From NCBI RefSeq assembly GCF_025822245.1, contig NZ_JACKTL010000068.1, forward strand, positions 26,414 to 90,413: 64,000 bases of DNA, written 5' to 3'. Every line of letters starts with the position of its first letter. Position 1 is the stretch's first letter. Shown here in pieces: positions 18,203 to 27,150 of this stretch. Made by a program: the position numbers and the translations under genes. The notes under the pieces are model-generated. The model searched no databases. It worked only from the letters and a program-made list of their open reading frames with translations, and was not told where the DNA came from. The stretch comes from Mycolicibacterium hodleri. GTDB taxonomy: Bacteria; Actinomycetota; Actinomycetes; Mycobacteriales; Mycobacteriaceae.

Positions 18203-18955
18203 CTACAGATACGGGTCGGCCCACGCGCTGATGATGCGGGCGGCCCTGGCGGCCTGATTCTTCCCGGTCAGCAGGTGGTCGGCGCCCTCGAGGGAGACGA
18301 AGCTGCGCGGATGCCGGGCGGTGCGGAAGATGTCGCTGGCGTTGGCGATGCCGACGGTGTTGTCGGTGGGGGAGTGCATCACCAGCAGTGCCCGGCGCAG
18401 GGTGCGGATGCGCTCGCGGAGGTCCGCGGCACGGACGTCGTGGATGAAGTGGCGCTTGAGCGTCAGGGCCTTGCCGCCGACGAGGAACGGCGCCTCGCCG
18501 TCGGCTTCGATCAGGTGGACCAACGCGTCGTAGTTGTGCTCGACGTGCGCGGGTTCGTACGGCGCCCCGACGCTGGCGACCGCGGCCACGGTGTCGCATT
18601 CGTGGGCGCCGGCGATCGCGGCGGCGCCGCCGAACGAATGCCCGACGAGCAGGTGGACCTCCCGGCCCGTGCCGTTCATGAACTCGACCGCCCGCACGGT
18701 GTCGGCCACCTTGTGGGAGAAGGACCCGTCGCCCCAGTCGCCGTCGGAGTCGCCGAGGCCCAGGTTGTCGAAGCGCAACATGCCGATGCCGTCGGCGGCC
18801 AGCTGCTTGCACATCCGGCTCGCCGCGGGACTGTCCTTGCCCAGGGTGAAGCCGTGGGAGAAGACGCCCCACCCGCGGACCTCGCCGTCGGGAAGGTCGA
18901 CCACTCCGCGCAGGGTCGGTCCGGTGCTACTGGGAAAACTGACGGGCTCGGCCAC
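18203..18955 (-). CDS. Alpha/beta-fold hydrolase
   Basis: A 250-residue cytoplasmic alpha/beta hydrolase. The nucleophile elbow is GHSFGG (Ser107), a probable oxyanion segment is FSHGFT, and the C-terminal His is in GADHLL. This subgroup is often found fused to or beside OsmC proteins, but no OsmC gene is present here. It heads a possible three-gene operon with the hydroxyacid dehydrogenase and FAD protein. Substrate unknown. Confidence 0.8.
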   Translation of the reverse strand: MAEPVSFPSSTGPTLRGVVDLPDGEVRGWGVFSHGFTLGKDSPAASRMCKQLAADGIGMLRFDNLGLGDSDGDWGDGSFSHKVADTVRAVEFMNGTGREVHLLVGHSFGGAAAIAGAHECDTVAAVASVGAPYEPAHVEHNYDALVHLIEADGEAPFLVGGKALTLKRHFIHDVRAADLRERIRTLRRALLVMHSPTDNTVGIANASDIFRTARHPRSFVSLEGADHLLTGKNQAARAARIISAWADPYL

Positions 18956-19030
18956 CCGCAGATCTTGTCATCGACCGCGGCGCCAGGCGGCGTCATCGGG
19001 CCGCAGTGAGATCGATGCCACCCGGTCGCG

Positions 19031-20527
19031 TCACTCCGCGGCCGCGGCGAGCTCCTTCTCGGCGGGCTCGTCGTGGCCGTCCCGTTCCGGGGGACCCGCG
19101 TCGGCCTCCTGTCCCTCGTGGAACTTCCGGACGGCACGGATCTTGTTCGTCACGTCGAGCGCGGCGACCTTGTACGCCTCGGAGAACGTGGGGTAGTTGA
19201 GGATCGCGTCGACCAGGTAGTCCACCGTGCCGCCGCAACCCATGACCGCCTGACCGATGTGCACCAGTTCGGTGGCGGCCGTGCCGAAGATGTGGACGCC
19301 CAGCAGCTTTCGGTCCTCGGTGGACACCAGCAGCTTGAGCATGCCGTAGGAGTCACCGGCGATCTGGCCGCGCGCGAGCTCACGATATCGGGAGACCCCG
19401 AACTCGTACGGGATGGCGTCCTTGGTCAGCTCTACTTCGGTGGCGCCGACGAACGACAACTCCGGAATCGTGTAGACGCCGATCGGTTGCAGCGCCGTCA
19501 TGTCGTGCGCGGGCTCGCCGAACGCGTGGTAGGCGGCCAGCCTGCCCTGGTCCATCGACGTGGCCGCCAGCGCGGGGAAGCCGATCACGTCGCCGACGCT
19601 GTAGATGTGGTCGACCTTGGTCCGGAAGTGGCCGTCGACCTCGATGCGTCCGCGGTCGTCGGTGGCCAGCCCGGCCGCCTCCAGGTTCAGTTCCTCGGTG
19701 CGTCCGACGCGGCCGGCCGAGTACATCACCGCCTCCGCGGCGATCTGCTTGCCGCTGGCCAGGGTGGTCAGGGTGCCGCCGGGAGACACGTCGACGTCGG
19801 TGACCTCCTCGCCGAAGCGGAACGTCACGGCCGAGTCGCGCAGGTGGAAGCGCAACGCCTCGACCACCTCGGGATCGCAGAAGTCGAGCATGGTGTCGCG
19901 CTTCTCGACGACCGTCACGTGGCTGCCGAGCGCGGCGAAGATCGACGCGTACTCGATGCCGATGACCCCCGCGCCGACGACGACCATGGAGGTCGGGATG
20001 AAGTCGAGGTTGACGATCTCGTCGGAGTCGAGGACCCGTTCCTGGTCGAAGTCGACGCCGTCGGGTCGCCGAGGTGTGGTCCCGGTGGCGATGACGATGA
20101 AATCGCCTGTGAGCGTACGGTGTTCGGCCTCGTGCGCACCCTCGACCTTGACGGTGTGGGCGTCGACGAAGCTGCCGTTGCCGATGTGCAGGTCGACGTG
20201 GTTGCGCATCAGCTGATTGCGGATGACGTCGACCTCGCGGTCGATCACGTGCGACGTGCGCTGGTGCAGATCGGCCGGCGTGATGTGCTCCTTGACCCGG
20301 TAACTGGCGCCGTAGAGCTCGCGCTGGTTCATCCCGGTCAGGTGCAACACCGCCTCGCGCAGCGTCTTCGACGGGATGGTGCCGGTGTTGGTGCACACGC
20401 CGCCCACCATGTGGCCGTGCTCGACGATGGCCACCTTCTTGCCGAGCTTGGCCGCGGCCAGGGCCGCCTTCTGCCCACCGGGGCCAGAGCCGATCACGAT
20501 CAGGTCGTACTCAGTCTCACTCGCCAT
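19031..20527 (-). CDS. sthA: Soluble pyridine nucleotide transhydrogenase
   Basis: A 498-residue flavoprotein disulfide-reductase-family enzyme closely matching mycobacterial SthA, which passes hydride between NADPH and NAD. FAD motif GSGPGG at 13-18. The signature GGVCTNTGTIPSK keeps Cys45 but has Thr50 where active disulfide reductases have the second Cys, as expected for SthA. NAD(P) motif VVGAGVIGIEYAS and C-terminal NYPTFSEAY are present. The C-terminus extends about 30 residues past the M. tuberculosis protein with an acidic, Ala-rich tail. Start ATG 20527 matches the family; upstream in-frame ATGs are possible. Confidence 0.93.
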   Translation of the reverse strand: MASETEYDLIVIGSGPGGQKAALAAAKLGKKVAIVEHGHMVGGVCTNTGTIPSKTLREAVLHLTGMNQRELYGASYRVKEHITPADLHQRTSHVIDREVDVIRNQLMRNHVDLHIGNGSFVDAHTVKVEGAHEAEHRTLTGDFIVIATGTTPRRPDGVDFDQERVLDSDEIVNLDFIPTSMVVVGAGVIGIEYASIFAALGSHVTVVEKRDTMLDFCDPEVVEALRFHLRDSAVTFRFGEEVTDVDVSPGGTLTTLASGKQIAAEAVMYSAGRVGRTEELNLEAAGLATDDRGRIEVDGHFRTKVDHIYSVGDVIGFPALAATSMDQGRLAAYHAFGEPAHDMTALQPIGVYTIPELSFVGATEVELTKDAIPYEFGVSRYRELARGQIAGDSYGMLKLLVSTEDRKLLGVHIFGTAATELVHIGQAVMGCGGTVDYLVDAILNYPTFSEAYKVAALDVTNKIRAVRKFHEGQEADAGPPERDGHDEPAEKELAAAAE

Positions 20528-20560
20528 GGGAGGGGGCATACCCATATCTCGGGCCCGCAC

Positions 20561-20580
20561 CACGACGTGAACCGGTCGTG
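20561..20580. promoter_or_regulatory. Dyad between sthA and the CitE-like gene
   Basis: CACGAC (20561-20566) and GTCGTG (20575-20580) form a 6-base inverted repeat with 8-base spacer. GTGAAC is also directly repeated here (within 20566-20584). It lies in the divergent promoter gap and could be an operator; no regulator is adjacent. Confidence 0.3.
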
Positions 20581-20633
20581 AACTAAATGTGCGCAAGGTT
20601 CTCGTGCGCGTCCCCGGCGCCGATGATGGACGG

Positions 20634-21488
20634 ATGACCCTCTCATCCGACGCGCCGGTGCGCACCCGGAGGCCGCACTGGTCGCTCGCTCGGACGTGGC
20701 TGCTGCAGCCGGGCGTCCCCGACGGCCACGACGCCTTCGATGCCGCCGTAGCCGGCAGCGCGGACGTGGTCGTGCTCGACGTCGAGGACGGTCTGCCCGA
20801 TGCGCGCAAGCCCGCGGGCCGTCAGTCGGTGGCCGAGTGGCTGTACGCAGGTGGGCAGGGCTGGGTTCGGATCAACGCCACGACCTCTCCGTACTGGGCG
20901 GCCGATCTGAACGCGCTGTCCGGCGCACCGGGACTGCTCGGCGTCATGCTGGCCAAGACCGAATCCGCCGACGACGTCGCCGCGACGAGCACCCGCTTGC
21001 CCGCGGGCACCCCGGTGGTCGCGCTGGTGGAGTCGGCCGTCGGGATCGAGTCGGTGTCGGACGTGGCGCGGGCCCCCGGCTGCGCGCGAATTGCCTTTGG
21101 CGTTGGCGACTTTCGACGCGACACCGGCATGTCTGCCGACCCGATGACGCTGGCCTACCCACGCGCGCAGCTGGTGATCGCCAGTCGCGCGGCGGGACTG
21201 CCCGCACCCGTCGACGGACCGACGCTGCGGGACCAGGCTGCCGACTTGGCCAGGGACACCGCGGTGACGAAGGCGGCCGGGATGACCGGGCGGCTGTGCC
21301 TGGACTCCGCGCACGCCGAGACGGTCAACGCGCTGCTGAGCCCGTCACCGTTGGACATCGCCGAGGCGCGTGCCACGCTCGCCCGCCTGGACGCGCCGTC
21401 CGGACCGTACGACGGAAGCGTCGGCCCCACCCGCGCCCGCGCCGAGGCCGTGCTGGCCCATGCGGCGAAACTGGGCCTCGTCGACTGA
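20634..21488 (+). CDS. CitE-like HpcH/HpaI aldolase/lyase family protein
   Basis: A 284-residue member of the citrate lyase beta/malyl-CoA lyase family, without the CitD and CitF partners of a true citrate lyase. Expected features are present: VVLDVEDGLPD (acidic metal and catalytic region), the RINA arginine, and VALVESAVGIES with the metal-binding Glu. Stand-alone CitE-like proteins act on CoA thioesters such as citramalyl-CoA or malyl-CoA. I choose ATG 20634; an ATG at 20589 in frame would add 15 residues. It is monocistronic and ends at a strong hairpin. Confidence 0.82.
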   Translation: MTLSSDAPVRTRRPHWSLARTWLLQPGVPDGHDAFDAAVAGSADVVVLDVEDGLPDARKPAGRQSVAEWLYAGGQGWVRINATTSPYWAADLNALSGAPGLLGVMLAKTESADDVAATSTRLPAGTPVVALVESAVGIESVSDVARAPGCARIAFGVGDFRRDTGMSADPMTLAYPRAQLVIASRAAGLPAPVDGPTLRDQAADLARDTAVTKAAGMTGRLCLDSAHAETVNALLSPSPLDIAEARATLARLDAPSGPYDGSVGPTRARAEAVLAHAAKLGLVD

Positions 21489-21505
21489 GCCCGCCTTCCC
21501 CGCCG

Positions 21506-21561
21506 CGACACTGCGGTTGTTGCGCGAAACGGGCCGAATTCGCGCAACAACCGTAGTGTCG
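21506..21561. terminator. Bidirectional hairpin between convergent genes
   Basis: Two 23-base arms (21506-21528 and 21539-21561) are inverted copies with a single change that still allows a G-U pair; the loop is 10 bases. No T-run follows on either strand. It lies between the convergent citE-like and aminotransferase genes and is best read as a shared terminator of the tract-less mycobacterial kind, or as a copy of an interspersed palindromic repeat. Confidence 0.65.
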
Positions 21562-21571
21562 GCGGTTGACC

Positions 21572-22954
21572 TCAGTTCACGTAGCCGTCGGCCACCGTCA
21601 GCGCTGCGTCGAGGATCTTGAGCCCCTCGGCGACCTCGGCGTCGGAGATGTTGCAGGCCGGCACCGCGTGGATGCGGTTGAAGTTCGCGAACGGCAGCAG
21701 GCCACCGGACTTGCAGGCGGCGATGACCGCGTTCATCGCGGGGCTGGAACCACCATAGGGAGCCAACGGTTCCCGGGTCTGCGGGTTGGCGACCAGTTCG
21801 ATCGCCTGGAACACGCCGAGCCCACGCACCTCGCCGACCGACGGATGCCGCGCCGCGAGGTCCGCCAGGCCGGGGCCCAGCACGTCGGAGCCGATGCGGG
21901 CGGCGTTGGCCACCATGCCCTCGTCCTCCATCACGTTCAGCGTCGCGACGGCGGCGGCGCACGCCAACGGGTGACCGGAGTAGGTCAGCCCGCCCGGGTA
22001 GGCGCGGTCGGCGAACGTCGAGTAGATCGCGTCGTTGATCGCCACGCCGCCCAGTGGCACGTAGCCCGAGGTGACACCCTTGGCGAACGTGATGAGATCC
22101 GGCACCACGTCGAAGTGCTGGATGGCGAACCACTTTCCGGTCCGCCCGAAGCCGGCCATCACCTCGTCGGCGATCATCACGATGCCGTACTTGTCACAGA
22201 TCTCGCGGACGCCCGCCATGTATCCGGGCGGCGGCACCATGATGCCCGCGGTGCCCGGCACGGACTCCAGGATGATCGCCGCGAACGACGTCGCACCCTC
22301 GTGCTGGATGAGCCGCTCCAGGTACTCCAGGGCGCGTTCGCTCTCCTGCTGCTCGTTCTCCGCGTAGAAGGACGAGCGGTAGAGGAACGGGCCGTTGAAG
22401 TGCACGACCCCGCTGCTGGCGTAGTCGTTGGGGTAGCGGCGCGGGTCGCCCGTCAGGTTGACCGCGGTGTCGGTGCCGCCGTGGTACGAGCGGTAGCGCG
22501 AAAGCACCTTGTAGCGGCCGGTGTGCAGCCGCGCCATGCGGACGGCGTGCTCGACGGCGTCGGCGCCGCCGTTGGTGAAGAACACCCGGTTCAGGTCACC
22601 GGGGGTGCGCTCGGCGATCAGCCGGGCCGCTTCGGACCGGGCGGCGTTGACGTGCTGCGGCGCCACGGTGCACAGCTTGGCCGCCTGCTCCGCGATGGCC
22701 TTGACCACCGTCGGGTGCTGATGGCCGATGTTGGTGAACACCAGCTGCCCGGAGAAGTCGAGCAGCTTGTTGCCGTTGCCGTCCCACACGTACTGGCCGT
22801 CGGACGCCACGATGGTCATCGGCGTGATCTGCGCCTGCGCCGACCAGGAGTGGAAGACGTGCTTGCGGTCGAGCTCGTAGGCGTGGGCGGCCTCGGCCTT
22901 GGCGGTGGCCAGGTCTTGGCCGCTGGGCAGCAGATCCGTATCGAAGGTCGTCAT
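21572..22954 (-). CDS. Class III (omega) aminotransferase
   Basis: A 460-residue class III PLP aminotransferase. The PLP lysine is Lys292 in TFAKGVTSGY, the PLP Asp is in MIADEVMAGFGRTG, and the N-terminal region has HSWSAQ and DFSGQLVFTNIGHQHP. The overall look is of omega-amino acid:pyruvate or taurine-type transaminases. It follows mmsA by 18 bases, so a likely job is to convert an omega- or beta-amino acid (for example beta-alanine or beta-aminoisobutyrate) to the semialdehyde used by MmsA. The substrate is inferred from context. Confidence 0.85.
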   Translation of the reverse strand: MTTFDTDLLPSGQDLATAKAEAAHAYELDRKHVFHSWSAQAQITPMTIVASDGQYVWDGNGNKLLDFSGQLVFTNIGHQHPTVVKAIAEQAAKLCTVAPQHVNAARSEAARLIAERTPGDLNRVFFTNGGADAVEHAVRMARLHTGRYKVLSRYRSYHGGTDTAVNLTGDPRRYPNDYASSGVVHFNGPFLYRSSFYAENEQQESERALEYLERLIQHEGATSFAAIILESVPGTAGIMVPPPGYMAGVREICDKYGIVMIADEVMAGFGRTGKWFAIQHFDVVPDLITFAKGVTSGYVPLGGVAINDAIYSTFADRAYPGGLTYSGHPLACAAAVATLNVMEDEGMVANAARIGSDVLGPGLADLAARHPSVGEVRGLGVFQAIELVANPQTREPLAPYGGSSPAMNAVIAACKSGGLLPFANFNRIHAVPACNISDAEVAEGLKILDAALTVADGYVN

Positions 22955-22972
22955 GATTTCAGTCTTCCTGAC

Positions 22973-24481
22973 TCAGTCGTTCTGCGGGAAGCCGAGGTTG
23001 ATTCCACCATGGCTCGGGTCGAGCCATCGCGTCGTGACGACCTTGCCGCGGGTGAAGAAGTGCACGCCCTCGGTCCCGTGGGCGTGGGTGTCGCCGAACA
23101 GCGAGCTCTTCCAGCCACCGAAGCTGTAGTAGGCGGTCGGGACGGGGATCGGCACGTTGATGCCGATCATGCCGACCTCGACCTCGTTCTGGAACCGCCG
23201 GGCCGCGCCGCCGTCGTTGGTGAAGATGGCGGTGCCGTTGCCGTAGGGGTTGGCGTTGATGAGGTTCAGCGCCTCGTCGTACGAGCTGACTCGGACCACT
23301 GACAGCACCGGGCCGAAGATCTCGTCGGTGTAGACGCTCATCTCGGGGGTGACGTCGTCGATCAGCGTCGGGCCCAGCCAGAAGCCGTCCTCCTCGCCGT
23401 CGACGGTCACGCCGCGGCCGTCGACCACGATGGTCGCGCCGTCGGCCTCGCCGGCGTCGACGTAGGACGCCACCCGGTCGCGGTGGGCCTTGGTGACCAG
23501 GGGACCCATGTCGGACTCACGCGTGCCGTCACCGGTCTTGAGTCCCTTTGCGCGGTCGGCGATCTTGGCGACCAGGTCGTCGGCGATCGGGCCGACCGCG
23601 ACGCAGGCGCTGATGGCCATGCAGCGTTCCCCGGCCGATCCGAAGCCGGCGTTGACCATCGCGTCGGCGGCCAGGTCGAGGTCGGCGTCGGGCAGCACGA
23701 TGGCGTGGTTCTTGGCGCCGCCGAGCGCCTGGACCCGCTTGCCGTGCAGCGTGCCGGTGGAGTAGACGTACTGCGCGATCGGGGTGGAGCCGACGAAGCT
23801 GATCGCCTTGACCGTCGGGTTGGTGAGTAGTTCGTCGACGGCGACCTTGTCGCCCTGCAGCACGTTGAACACGCCGGCGGGCAGGCCCGCCTCGGCCCAC
23901 AGTTCGGCGAGCCACAGGGCGGCCGACGGGTCCTTCTCGCTGGGCTTGAGCACGACGGTGTTGCCCGCGGCGATGGCGATGGGGAAGAACCACATCGGCA
24001 CCATGGCCGGGAAGTTGAACGGGCTGATGATGCCGACGACGCCCAGCGGCTGGCGGATGGAGGCGACGTCGACGTTGGTCGAGGCGTTCTCCGTCATGCC
24101 GCCCTTGAGCAGATGGGCGATGCCGCAAGCGAATTCGACGACTTCCTGGCCGCGGCTGACTTCGCCGAGGGCGTCGGAGACGACCTTGCCGTGCTCGCTG
24201 GTGATGATCTCGGCCAGCTCGCCCTTGCGGGCGTTGAGCAGCTCGCGGAAGGCGAACAGGATGGTGGTGCGCTTGGCCAGCGACGTGTCGCGCCAGGCCG
24301 GGTAGGCCGCGGCGGCGGCGTCGATCACGACGCGGGCGTCGGCGACGTCGGCCAGCGCAAGCTCGCCGGTGACCTGACCGGTGGCGGGGTTGGTGACCGG
24401 GGCGGTGCGGTCGCCGGATCCGGCGAAGGCCTTGCCGTCGGCCCAGTGGGCGATCGTCTTGACGCGGGTGCTGAGTGTCAT
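22973..24481 (-). CDS. mmsA: CoA-acylating methylmalonate-semialdehyde dehydrogenase
   Basis: A 502-residue aldehyde dehydrogenase of the MmsA/IolA subfamily, which converts methylmalonate semialdehyde to propionyl-CoA and malonate semialdehyde to acetyl-CoA. The catalytic Cys is Cys287 in GERCMAIS. Subfamily-type segments include SPFNFPAMVPMWFFP, PVPTAYYSFGGWK and the C-terminal HGTEGVHFFTRGK. The ATG at 24481 gives the family length; the open frame further upstream is not conserved. It forms an operon with the aminotransferase and diverges from a PucR regulator. Confidence 0.92.
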   Translation of the reverse strand: MTLSTRVKTIAHWADGKAFAGSGDRTAPVTNPATGQVTGELALADVADARVVIDAAAAAYPAWRDTSLAKRTTILFAFRELLNARKGELAEIITSEHGKVVSDALGEVSRGQEVVEFACGIAHLLKGGMTENASTNVDVASIRQPLGVVGIISPFNFPAMVPMWFFPIAIAAGNTVVLKPSEKDPSAALWLAELWAEAGLPAGVFNVLQGDKVAVDELLTNPTVKAISFVGSTPIAQYVYSTGTLHGKRVQALGGAKNHAIVLPDADLDLAADAMVNAGFGSAGERCMAISACVAVGPIADDLVAKIADRAKGLKTGDGTRESDMGPLVTKAHRDRVASYVDAGEADGATIVVDGRGVTVDGEEDGFWLGPTLIDDVTPEMSVYTDEIFGPVLSVVRVSSYDEALNLINANPYGNGTAIFTNDGGAARRFQNEVEVGMIGINVPIPVPTAYYSFGGWKSSLFGDTHAHGTEGVHFFTRGKVVTTRWLDPSHGGINLGFPQND

Positions 24482-24519
24482 GCCTCGATTCTGGGCGCAG
24501 CGGAAGCGCCAGATACCCG

Positions 24520-24559
24520 ACGATGTGTAACGAATGACGAAGAAGAACTTACGATGTGT
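24520..24559. promoter_or_regulatory. Direct repeats in the mmsA/pucR divergent promoter
   Basis: The 9-base sequence ACGATGTGT occurs at 24520-24528 and again at about 24551-24559, some three helical turns apart, between mmsA and the PucR gene. This spacing suits a dimeric activator such as PucR. The same 9-mer is also at 27097-27105 over the start of the DUF808 gene. Confidence 0.4.
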
Positions 24560-24561
24560 CG

Positions 24562-26175
24562 ATGCAGCCGACCGTGCGGGAGATCCTGGCACTGCCCGTG
24601 CTGCGGGCCGGTGACCCCGTGCTGGTTTGCGGCGCCGACCGCCCCGAGGTGCTGGACCGCCCGGTGCGCTGGGTGCACGTCAGCGATCTGCCGGACCTGT
24701 CGAACCTGCTCGAGGGCGGCGAGATGGTGCTCACCACCGGCCAGGCGCTGACCGACGTCCGGCACCGCGACGACTACCTCCCGCAGCTCGCCCGGGCGGG
24801 GGCCGTCGCGCTCGTCGTCGAGCTGGGCGTGCACGTCGACGCCGTGCCACCCTCGGTGGTGGCGGCCGGCGCCCACCTGGACCTGCCGGTCGTCGCGCTG
24901 CGGCGGCCGGTCCGCTTCGTCGAGGTCACCGAGGAGGTGCACCGCCGGATCGTGGCCGAGCAGTACGCGGAGGTCGACTACGCCCGCCGGGTGCACGAGG
25001 CGTTCACCAATCTGAGCATGCGCCGCGCCTCGGTCGACGAGATCGTCGCGGCCGCGGCCGAGATGCTCGACACGCCAATCGTCCTGGAAGACCTCAACCA
25101 TCAGGCCCTGGCCTTCGTGCGCCGGGGGCTCCCGCTGACCGAGCTGCTCGACGACTGGGAGCGGCGGTCGCGGCTCGGGGTCGACGCGTGGGTGACGTGC
25201 CCGGTCGGCCCGTACCGCCAGGAGTGGGGCCGGCTGGTGGCGCCGCTGGGCCGGCAGGCCGACGACCGTACCGCCACCACCCTCGAACGGGCGGCCCAGG
25301 CGCTGGCAATGCACCGGATGGTCGAGCAGGACCGCACGTCGCTGGAGCTGCGTGCGCAGAGCGGGCTGGTCGACGATCTGCTGCGCGGCCGGCTGCGCGA
25401 CGAGGGCGAGGCGACGGCCCGGGCGCACGCCCTCGGACTGCGGCCGGCGCTGACCTACGTGCCGATGACCGTGCGGGTGCCCGAGACCGCCAGCGCCAAT
25501 CAGCTGCTGATCCAGCAGCGGCGCAGCCGGACGCTCGACGCGTTGGTCCACGCCATCCGATCCGCCGGCCACAGCGTGCTGACCGCCAGCCGCGACGACG
25601 GCCAGGTCGACCTGCTGCTGGCGCCGCAACCCACGGCGATGGCCGTCCGGGGCGACCCCGGCACCGAACGCATCCTCGTCGACGTGGCCACCGCAATGCG
25701 TCGCGCCGTGGTCGCGGTCGACGGCGTCTCGACGTGCGTCATCGGGGTGGGGCCCGAATCGAGCCGGCTCGTCGACGCCGCCGGTGGTCTTGCCGAGTCC
25801 GGGCACGTCGCCGAGGTCGCGTTGGCGATGGCGGACCGCCCCGACGGCAAACCGTTCTTCCGCGCCGCCGACGTGCGGTTGCGTGGGCTGATCGCCCTCA
25901 TCCGCTCGGAGGCGCGGGTGCAGGCGTTCGCCGAGACGGAGCTCCGCGGGCTGCTCGAGCGGCGGGCCAAGCACGGCGACGAGATGTTCGACCTGCTCGC
26001 GGCGTACCTCGACGAGGGCGGCAACAAGGCGGCCTTGGCCAAGCGGTTGCACCTCTCCCGGCCGACGCTCTACGCGCGACTGGCCGCCCTGGAGCGGCTA
26101 CTGGGCGTCGACCTCGACGACGCGGAGTCCAGGACGTCGCTGCACGTCGCGATGATGGTCCTGGCGCGGCCCTAG
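24562..26175 (+). CDS. PucR-family transcriptional regulator
   Basis: A 537-residue PucR/CdaR-type regulator: N-terminal PucR ligand domain (about residues 1-125), a central GGDEF-like domain, and a C-terminal HTH (HTH_30) with NKAALAKRLHLSRPTLYARL near residues 480-500. Such proteins usually activate divergent catabolic operons for purines, amino acids or amines when substrate is present. Here the divergent targets would be mmsA and the aminotransferase. The ATG (MQPTVREI) fits family N-termini; an in-frame GTG two codons earlier is possible. Its 3' end overlaps the convergent DUF808 gene by 4 bases. Confidence 0.9.
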   Translation: MQPTVREILALPVLRAGDPVLVCGADRPEVLDRPVRWVHVSDLPDLSNLLEGGEMVLTTGQALTDVRHRDDYLPQLARAGAVALVVELGVHVDAVPPSVVAAGAHLDLPVVALRRPVRFVEVTEEVHRRIVAEQYAEVDYARRVHEAFTNLSMRRASVDEIVAAAAEMLDTPIVLEDLNHQALAFVRRGLPLTELLDDWERRSRLGVDAWVTCPVGPYRQEWGRLVAPLGRQADDRTATTLERAAQALAMHRMVEQDRTSLELRAQSGLVDDLLRGRLRDEGEATARAHALGLRPALTYVPMTVRVPETASANQLLIQQRRSRTLDALVHAIRSAGHSVLTASRDDGQVDLLLAPQPTAMAVRGDPGTERILVDVATAMRRAVVAVDGVSTCVIGVGPESSRLVDAAGGLAESGHVAEVALAMADRPDGKPFFRAADVRLRGLIALIRSEARVQAFAETELRGLLERRAKHGDEMFDLLAAYLDEGGNKAALAKRLHLSRPTLYARLAALERLLGVDLDDAESRTSLHVAMMVLARP

Positions 26176-27098
26176 TCCGGCCCGTGCTTCTTCTTGCCGA
26201 ACGGGAGCACGTGCACGACGGCCACCACGACGGAGCCGACGACCAGCCCGATCACCGCCGAGATCGCGGTGTTCAGCAGCCAGGCCAGCACACCGTTGAG
26301 ACCCTCCTCGAGGTGGTGGACGAACCCGTACGGCGCATGCCAGCCGAGGGTGTCGGTGCCCACCAGCAGGATGTGGCCGCCGACCCACAGCATGGCGACG
26401 GTGCCGATCACCGACAGCGCCGCCAGCAGCTTCGGCATGCCGACCACCAGGCCGCGGCCGACCTTCTGCGCGAACGCCGACGCGCGCTGGGTCAGCGCCA
26501 GGCCGACGTCGTCCATCTTCACGATGAGCGCGACCACGCCGTACACCGCGGCGGTGATCACGAACGCGACCACGATCAGGATGATGAGCCGCGGCCAGAA
26601 GGACTGGTCGGCCACCTCGTTGAGGGCGATCACCATGATCTCGGCCGACAGGATGAAGTCGGTGCGGATGGCCCCGCTGGTCATCTGCTTCTCGGCGTCC
26701 TCGCCGACCGCGGCCGTGGGCGCGGCGTGGCTCTTGCCCTTTCCGAAGAGCAGTCCCACTACCTTTTCCGCACCCTCGAAGCACAGATAGGTGGCGCCCA
26801 GCATCAGGATCGGCGTCAGCAGCCACGGCACGAACTGGCTGAGCAGCAGCGCGGCGGGCAGGATGAAGAGCAGCTTGTTGCGCAGCGAGCCGAGCGCGAT
26901 TCGCTTGATCATCGGCAACTCGCGGTCGGCGGCGATGCCGTGCACGTACTGAGGGGTCACGGCGGTGTCGTCGATGACCACGCCGGCCGCCTTCGCGGTG
27001 GCGCGACCCGCCGCGGCACCGATGTCGTCGACCGAGGCCGCGGCGAGCCGGGCCAGGGCGGCGACGTCGTCGAGCAGCCCGAACAGTCCGGCGCTCAC
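26172..27098 (-). CDS. DUF808 integral membrane protein
   Basis: A 308-residue protein of the DUF808 (YedI-like) family. The N-terminus SAGLFGLLDDVAALAR and the VIDDTAVTPQYV segment are family hallmarks. I count roughly five to seven hydrophobic segments, including FVPWLLTPILMLGATYL, and long helices around residues 170-200 and 275-300. The function of the family is not established. Start is GTG 27098, placed at the first conserved residue. No operon partner is evident. Confidence 0.85.
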   Translation of the reverse strand: MSAGLFGLLDDVAALARLAAASVDDIGAAAGRATAKAAGVVIDDTAVTPQYVHGIAADRELPMIKRIALGSLRNKLLFILPAALLLSQFVPWLLTPILMLGATYLCFEGAEKVVGLLFGKGKSHAAPTAAVGEDAEKQMTSGAIRTDFILSAEIMVIALNEVADQSFWPRLIILIVVAFVITAAVYGVVALIVKMDDVGLALTQRASAFAQKVGRGLVVGMPKLLAALSVIGTVAMLWVGGHILLVGTDTLGWHAPYGFVHHLEEGLNGVLAWLLNTAISAVIGLVVGSVVVAVVHVLPFGKKKHGPD

Positions 27099-27150
27099 GA
27101 TGTGTGCCTCATGGCACCCGAGGATACGTGGAGTCTGGGAAGCTGCTGTC

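Noticed and set aside
20634..21488. Citrate lyase operon
   Set aside because: The CitD and CitF partner genes are absent; this is a stand-alone CitE-like protein.
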